Below, piece after piece: positions 5,282 to 7,044 of a stretch of 7,044 nt of DNA. The stretch comes from Thiotrichaceae bacterium (lineage in GTDB: Bacteria; Pseudomonadota; Gammaproteobacteria; Thiotrichales; Thiotrichaceae): positions 1 through 7,044 of the forward strand of contig JALVEA010000444.1 of the NCBI GenBank assembly GCA_027008665.1, read 5' to 3'. Position numbers and translations under genes: made by a program. Numbering within the stretch: the stretch's first letter is position 1; each line of letters opens with the position of its first letter. The notes beneath the pieces are model-generated. The model was not told the origin of the DNA. It was given only the letters and a program-made list of their open reading frames with translations, and searched no databases.

Positions 5282-6478
5282 ATGACTACATGGCTACTGC
5301 CTGAGGGCATTCATGAATCGTTACCTGATGAAGCGGAATTTCTTGAAGCGTTTCGTCGTCAATTAATCGATTTGTATGCAAGCTGGGGCTATCGGCTCGT
5401 TAACCCGCCCTTAGTTGAGTATATGGAATCTCTACGGATTGGTATGGGATCAGGACTTGATTTGCAAACGGTTAAAATAACCGATCAATTAACGGGACGC
5501 TTAATGGGGGTTCGTGCTGATATGACCCCCCAAGTGGCTCGTATTGATGCACATCGAATGAAAAACGATACTATTAGGAATCGCCCTAATCGTCTTTGTT
5601 ATATTGGTACTGTTTTGCGTACACAAGCCACCCATCAAGGTGGTTCTCGCTCTCCTCGGCAGGTTGGCGCTGAGTTATTTGGTCATGCAGGTATAGAAAG
5701 TGATTTTGAGGTTATTTCTTTAATGTTAGAAACCCTTAAAATCAGTGGTTTGGATGATGTTATTTTAGATATTGGTCATGTTGGTGTTGCGCGAGGTTTA
5801 GCGGATTATATAGGGCTAAGCTGTGATGAAGAGAGTCTCTTCTTTGATATGTTAGCACGTAAATCATTGCCTGAAATTAAACAATGGCTCAAACAAAGCC
5901 AATTGTCTAAATCTGATGCCGATATGCTAGATGCCTTGCCGAGACTTAATGGCTCAACTGATATTTTAGAAACGGCAAAATCAAAGCTACTCAATGCAGG
6001 CTTAGTGGTTATCAGTGCTATTGAGTATTTACAAAGTTTAATTGAATGCTTAGAACATGATTATCCGAAGCTTAAAATTAATATTGATTTAGCGGAATTG
6101 CGTGGTTATGCCTACCATACAGGTATTATTTACGCTGTTTACACCGAAGGTAGAGGACATTCAATTGCCAGTGGCGGTCGCTATGATGGGATTGGGAAAG
6201 CATTTGATAATGATCGCCCTGCGACAGGTTTTAGCACTGACTTACACACACTGGCTTCCTTGTCCTCAAAAACTAATAAAACACAAAAAAAGAAGAAGAT
6301 GATTTTAGCACCTTCTGTACAGGATGAAGATTTAGATAGTTTGATAGAACAGTTACGTGGTCAAGGTGAGGCGGTTGTTAAACAGCTTTCAAATAATAGC
6401 AATATAACGCCAGAGCAGCAAAGTTGTGATCGCAAAATTGAAAAGCAAGGAACGCAATGGTTAGTAGTAGCAATTTGA
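5282..6478 (+). CDS. hisZ: ATP phosphoribosyltransferase regulatory subunit HisZ
   Basis: HisZ is a histidyl-tRNA-synthetase paralogue without aminoacylation activity. With short-form HisG it makes the hetero-octameric ATP phosphoribosyltransferase that starts histidine biosynthesis, and it provides activation and histidine feedback control. The 398 residues match the family's usual length (about 390). Visible features are WLLPEGIHESLP (4-15), a class II synthetase motif-2-like region with GVRADMTPQVARIDAHR (76-92) and RLCYIGTVLR (104-113), and ELRGYAYHTGIIYAVY (272-287). The last stands where HisRS has its RGLDYY-type histidine motif. SGGRYDGIGKAF (297-308) and RPATGFSTDL (312-321) follow. 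A Lys-rich linker (335-339) leads to a short C-terminal domain (about 340-398). The Shine-Dalgarno site is weak (AAGATAA), but the N-terminus fits the family at this ATG. The gap to yjeT is 109 bp, so an own promoter or read-through is possible. The hisZ-purA order is common outside enterics. A short-form hisG elsewhere in the genome is expected. Confidence 0.95.
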   Translation: MTTWLLPEGIHESLPDEAEFLEAFRRQLIDLYASWGYRLVNPPLVEYMESLRIGMGSGLDLQTVKITDQLTGRLMGVRADMTPQVARIDAHRMKNDTIRNRPNRLCYIGTVLRTQATHQGGSRSPRQVGAELFGHAGIESDFEVISLMLETLKISGLDDVILDIGHVGVARGLADYIGLSCDEESLFFDMLARKSLPEIKQWLKQSQLSKSDADMLDALPRLNGSTDILETAKSKLLNAGLVVISAIEYLQSLIECLEHDYPKLKINIDLAELRGYAYHTGIIYAVYTEGRGHSIASGGRYDGIGKAFDNDRPATGFSTDLHTLASLSSKTNKTQKKKKMILAPSVQDEDLDSLIEQLRGQGEAVVKQLSNNSNITPEQQSCDRKIEKQGTQWLVVAI

Positions 6479-6518
6479 CATATTTCATGGATGCTTAATT
6501 TAATATAACTTACTTGGG

Positions 6519-6524
6519 TATGAT
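6519..6524 (+). promoter_or_regulatory. Possible purA promoter -10 element
   Basis: TATGAT matches five of six positions of the sigma-70 -10 consensus. The best upstream partner is TTAATT (6495-6500) at 18 bp, a weak -35. Transcription would begin near 6531 and give a leader of about 90 bases before purA. Confidence 0.25.
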
Positions 6525-6535
6525 TTAGCCTAATT

Positions 6536-6563
6536 AGGAGGATTCAAGTAACTAGATTACTTG
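6536..6563 (+). promoter_or_regulatory. purA leader: orphan AGGAGG and adjoining perfect hairpin
   Basis: A full-consensus Shine-Dalgarno AGGAGG (6536-6541) has no ATG, GTG or TTG at a usable distance downstream. Four bases later, CAAGTAA (6545-6551) pairs perfectly with TTACTTG (6557-6563) around a 5-nt loop. A second TTACTTG copy at 6510-6516 could pair with the same CAAGTAA and would then loop out AGGAGG. The layout resembles a switchable leader, but each element is short enough to be chance. Confidence 0.25.
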
Positions 6564-6621
6564 GCACTTTCTTAGGATGGATTGTGCAATTAATTTAAAA
6601 AAACATAAAGAGAAGATAGCG

Positions 6622-7044
6622 ATGGGAAGATTTGTTGTAGTACTTGGCACTCAATGGGGTGACGAAGGAAAAGGAAAAGTAGTTGATTTACTCACAGAAG
6701 ATGCCACAGCAGTGGTACGCTTTCAAGGTGGACATAATGCAGGTCATACCTTGGTTATTGATGGCAAAAAAACGGTCTTACATTTAGTGCCGTCAGGTAT
6801 TTTGCGTGATGGCATCGAATGTATGATCGGTAATGGTGTGGTGTTAGCACCTGATGCATTACTGCATGAATTAGATATGCTGGAAGCCGAAGGTGTTCCT
6901 GCTAGTGAACGACTCAAGATTTCAGAAGCCTGTCATCTTATTCTTCCTTATCATGTCGCGCTTGATGCAGCACGTGAAGTCGCACGAGGTAAAAAAGCCA
7001 TTGGTACCACGGGTCGAGGTATTGGCCCTGCCTATGAAGACAAA
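6622..7044 (+). CDS. purA: Adenylosuccinate synthetase PurA (N-terminal 141 residues, runs off the window)
   Basis: PurA is the cytoplasmic enzyme IMP + aspartate + GTP -> adenylosuccinate, the committed step from IMP to AMP. The partial product contains the GTP-binding loop VLGTQWGDEGKGKVVDLL (7-24) with catalytic Asp14. RFQGGHNAGHTLVI (33-46) carries catalytic His42. HLVPSGIL (54-61), IGNGVVL (69-75) and the IMP-binding AIGTTGRGIGPAYEDK (126-141) follow. Identity to E. coli PurA is high throughout, and the reading frame is intact to the window edge. Full-length members are about 430 residues. ATG 6622-6624 is chosen because GAGAAG lies just upstream and family members start M-G-x-x-VVVLGTQWGDEGKGK. 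An in-frame ATG at 6577-6579 would add 15 residues but has no spaced ribosome-binding site. It follows hisZ after 143 bp. Confidence 0.98.
   Translation, partial: MGRFVVVLGTQWGDEGKGKVVDLLTEDATAVVRFQGGHNAGHTLVIDGKKTVLHLVPSGILRDGIECMIGNGVVLAPDALLHELDMLEAEGVPASERLKISEACHLILPYHVALDAAREVARGKKAIGTTGRGIGPAYEDK

Noticed and set aside
6577..6621. Upstream in-frame ATG that would extend PurA by 15 residues.
   Set aside because: No Shine-Dalgarno lies at a proper distance, whereas ATG 6622 has GAGAAG upstream and matches the conserved PurA N-terminus.
6558..6651. The 11-mer TACTTGGCACT occurs in the purA leader (6558-6568) and at the purA 5' end (6641-6651).
   Set aside because: The flanking bases do not match, and the second copy is explained by the conserved VLGT codons. 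Chance is the simplest reading.

Overview
This window looks like ordinary chromosome from a low-GC gammaproteobacterium that is not an enteric. The main evidence is the block hflK-hflC-yjeT(DUF2065)-hisZ-purA on the + strand. Enterics have hflK-hflC-yjeT but lack hisZ, whereas many other gammaproteobacteria carry hisZ just before purA. A. Sulfur- or methane-oxidising lineages (Thiotrichales, Methylococcales) would fit the base composition and gene order, but the sequence does not settle this.

Layout. Positions 1-117 hold no gene I can support. On the - strand lie selO (118-1602, protein AMPylase, TTG start) and a small stand-alone cyclic-nucleotide-binding-domain protein (1807-2304). Between them is a strong 13-bp inverted repeat at 1742-1778. 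Positions 2305-2720 form a 416-bp divergent intergenic region. It contains a stop-free 80-codon - strand frame with no normal start codon (2391-2630, possible gene relic). Closer to hflK it contains overlapping inverted repeats (2601-2660). On the + strand, hflK (2721-3929), hflC (3926-4984) and the DUF2065 gene (4981-5172) overlap by 4 bp at each junction, so they are almost certainly one translationally coupled operon. After 109 bp comes hisZ (5282-6478). After a further 143-bp leader comes purA (from 6622), which runs off the end of the window.

How the genes relate. HflK and HflC are inner-membrane SPFH proteins that form a complex around the FtsH protease. The DUF2065 protein is a small membrane protein of unknown function that travels with them. 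HisZ is the regulatory subunit of short-form ATP phosphoribosyltransferase, the first step of histidine synthesis. PurA commits IMP to AMP. HisZ and PurA are linked through purine metabolism, because histidine synthesis consumes ATP and returns AICAR. SelO and the cyclic-nucleotide-binding protein are separate, divergently oriented genes, and nothing in the sequence ties them to the hfl cluster.

I see no CRISPR array, complete mobile element, tRNA or rRNA, and no clearly new system. The items most worth a second look are the start-less 80-codon frame, the Tyr-Pro-rich HflC tail, and the structured leaders of hflK and purA.
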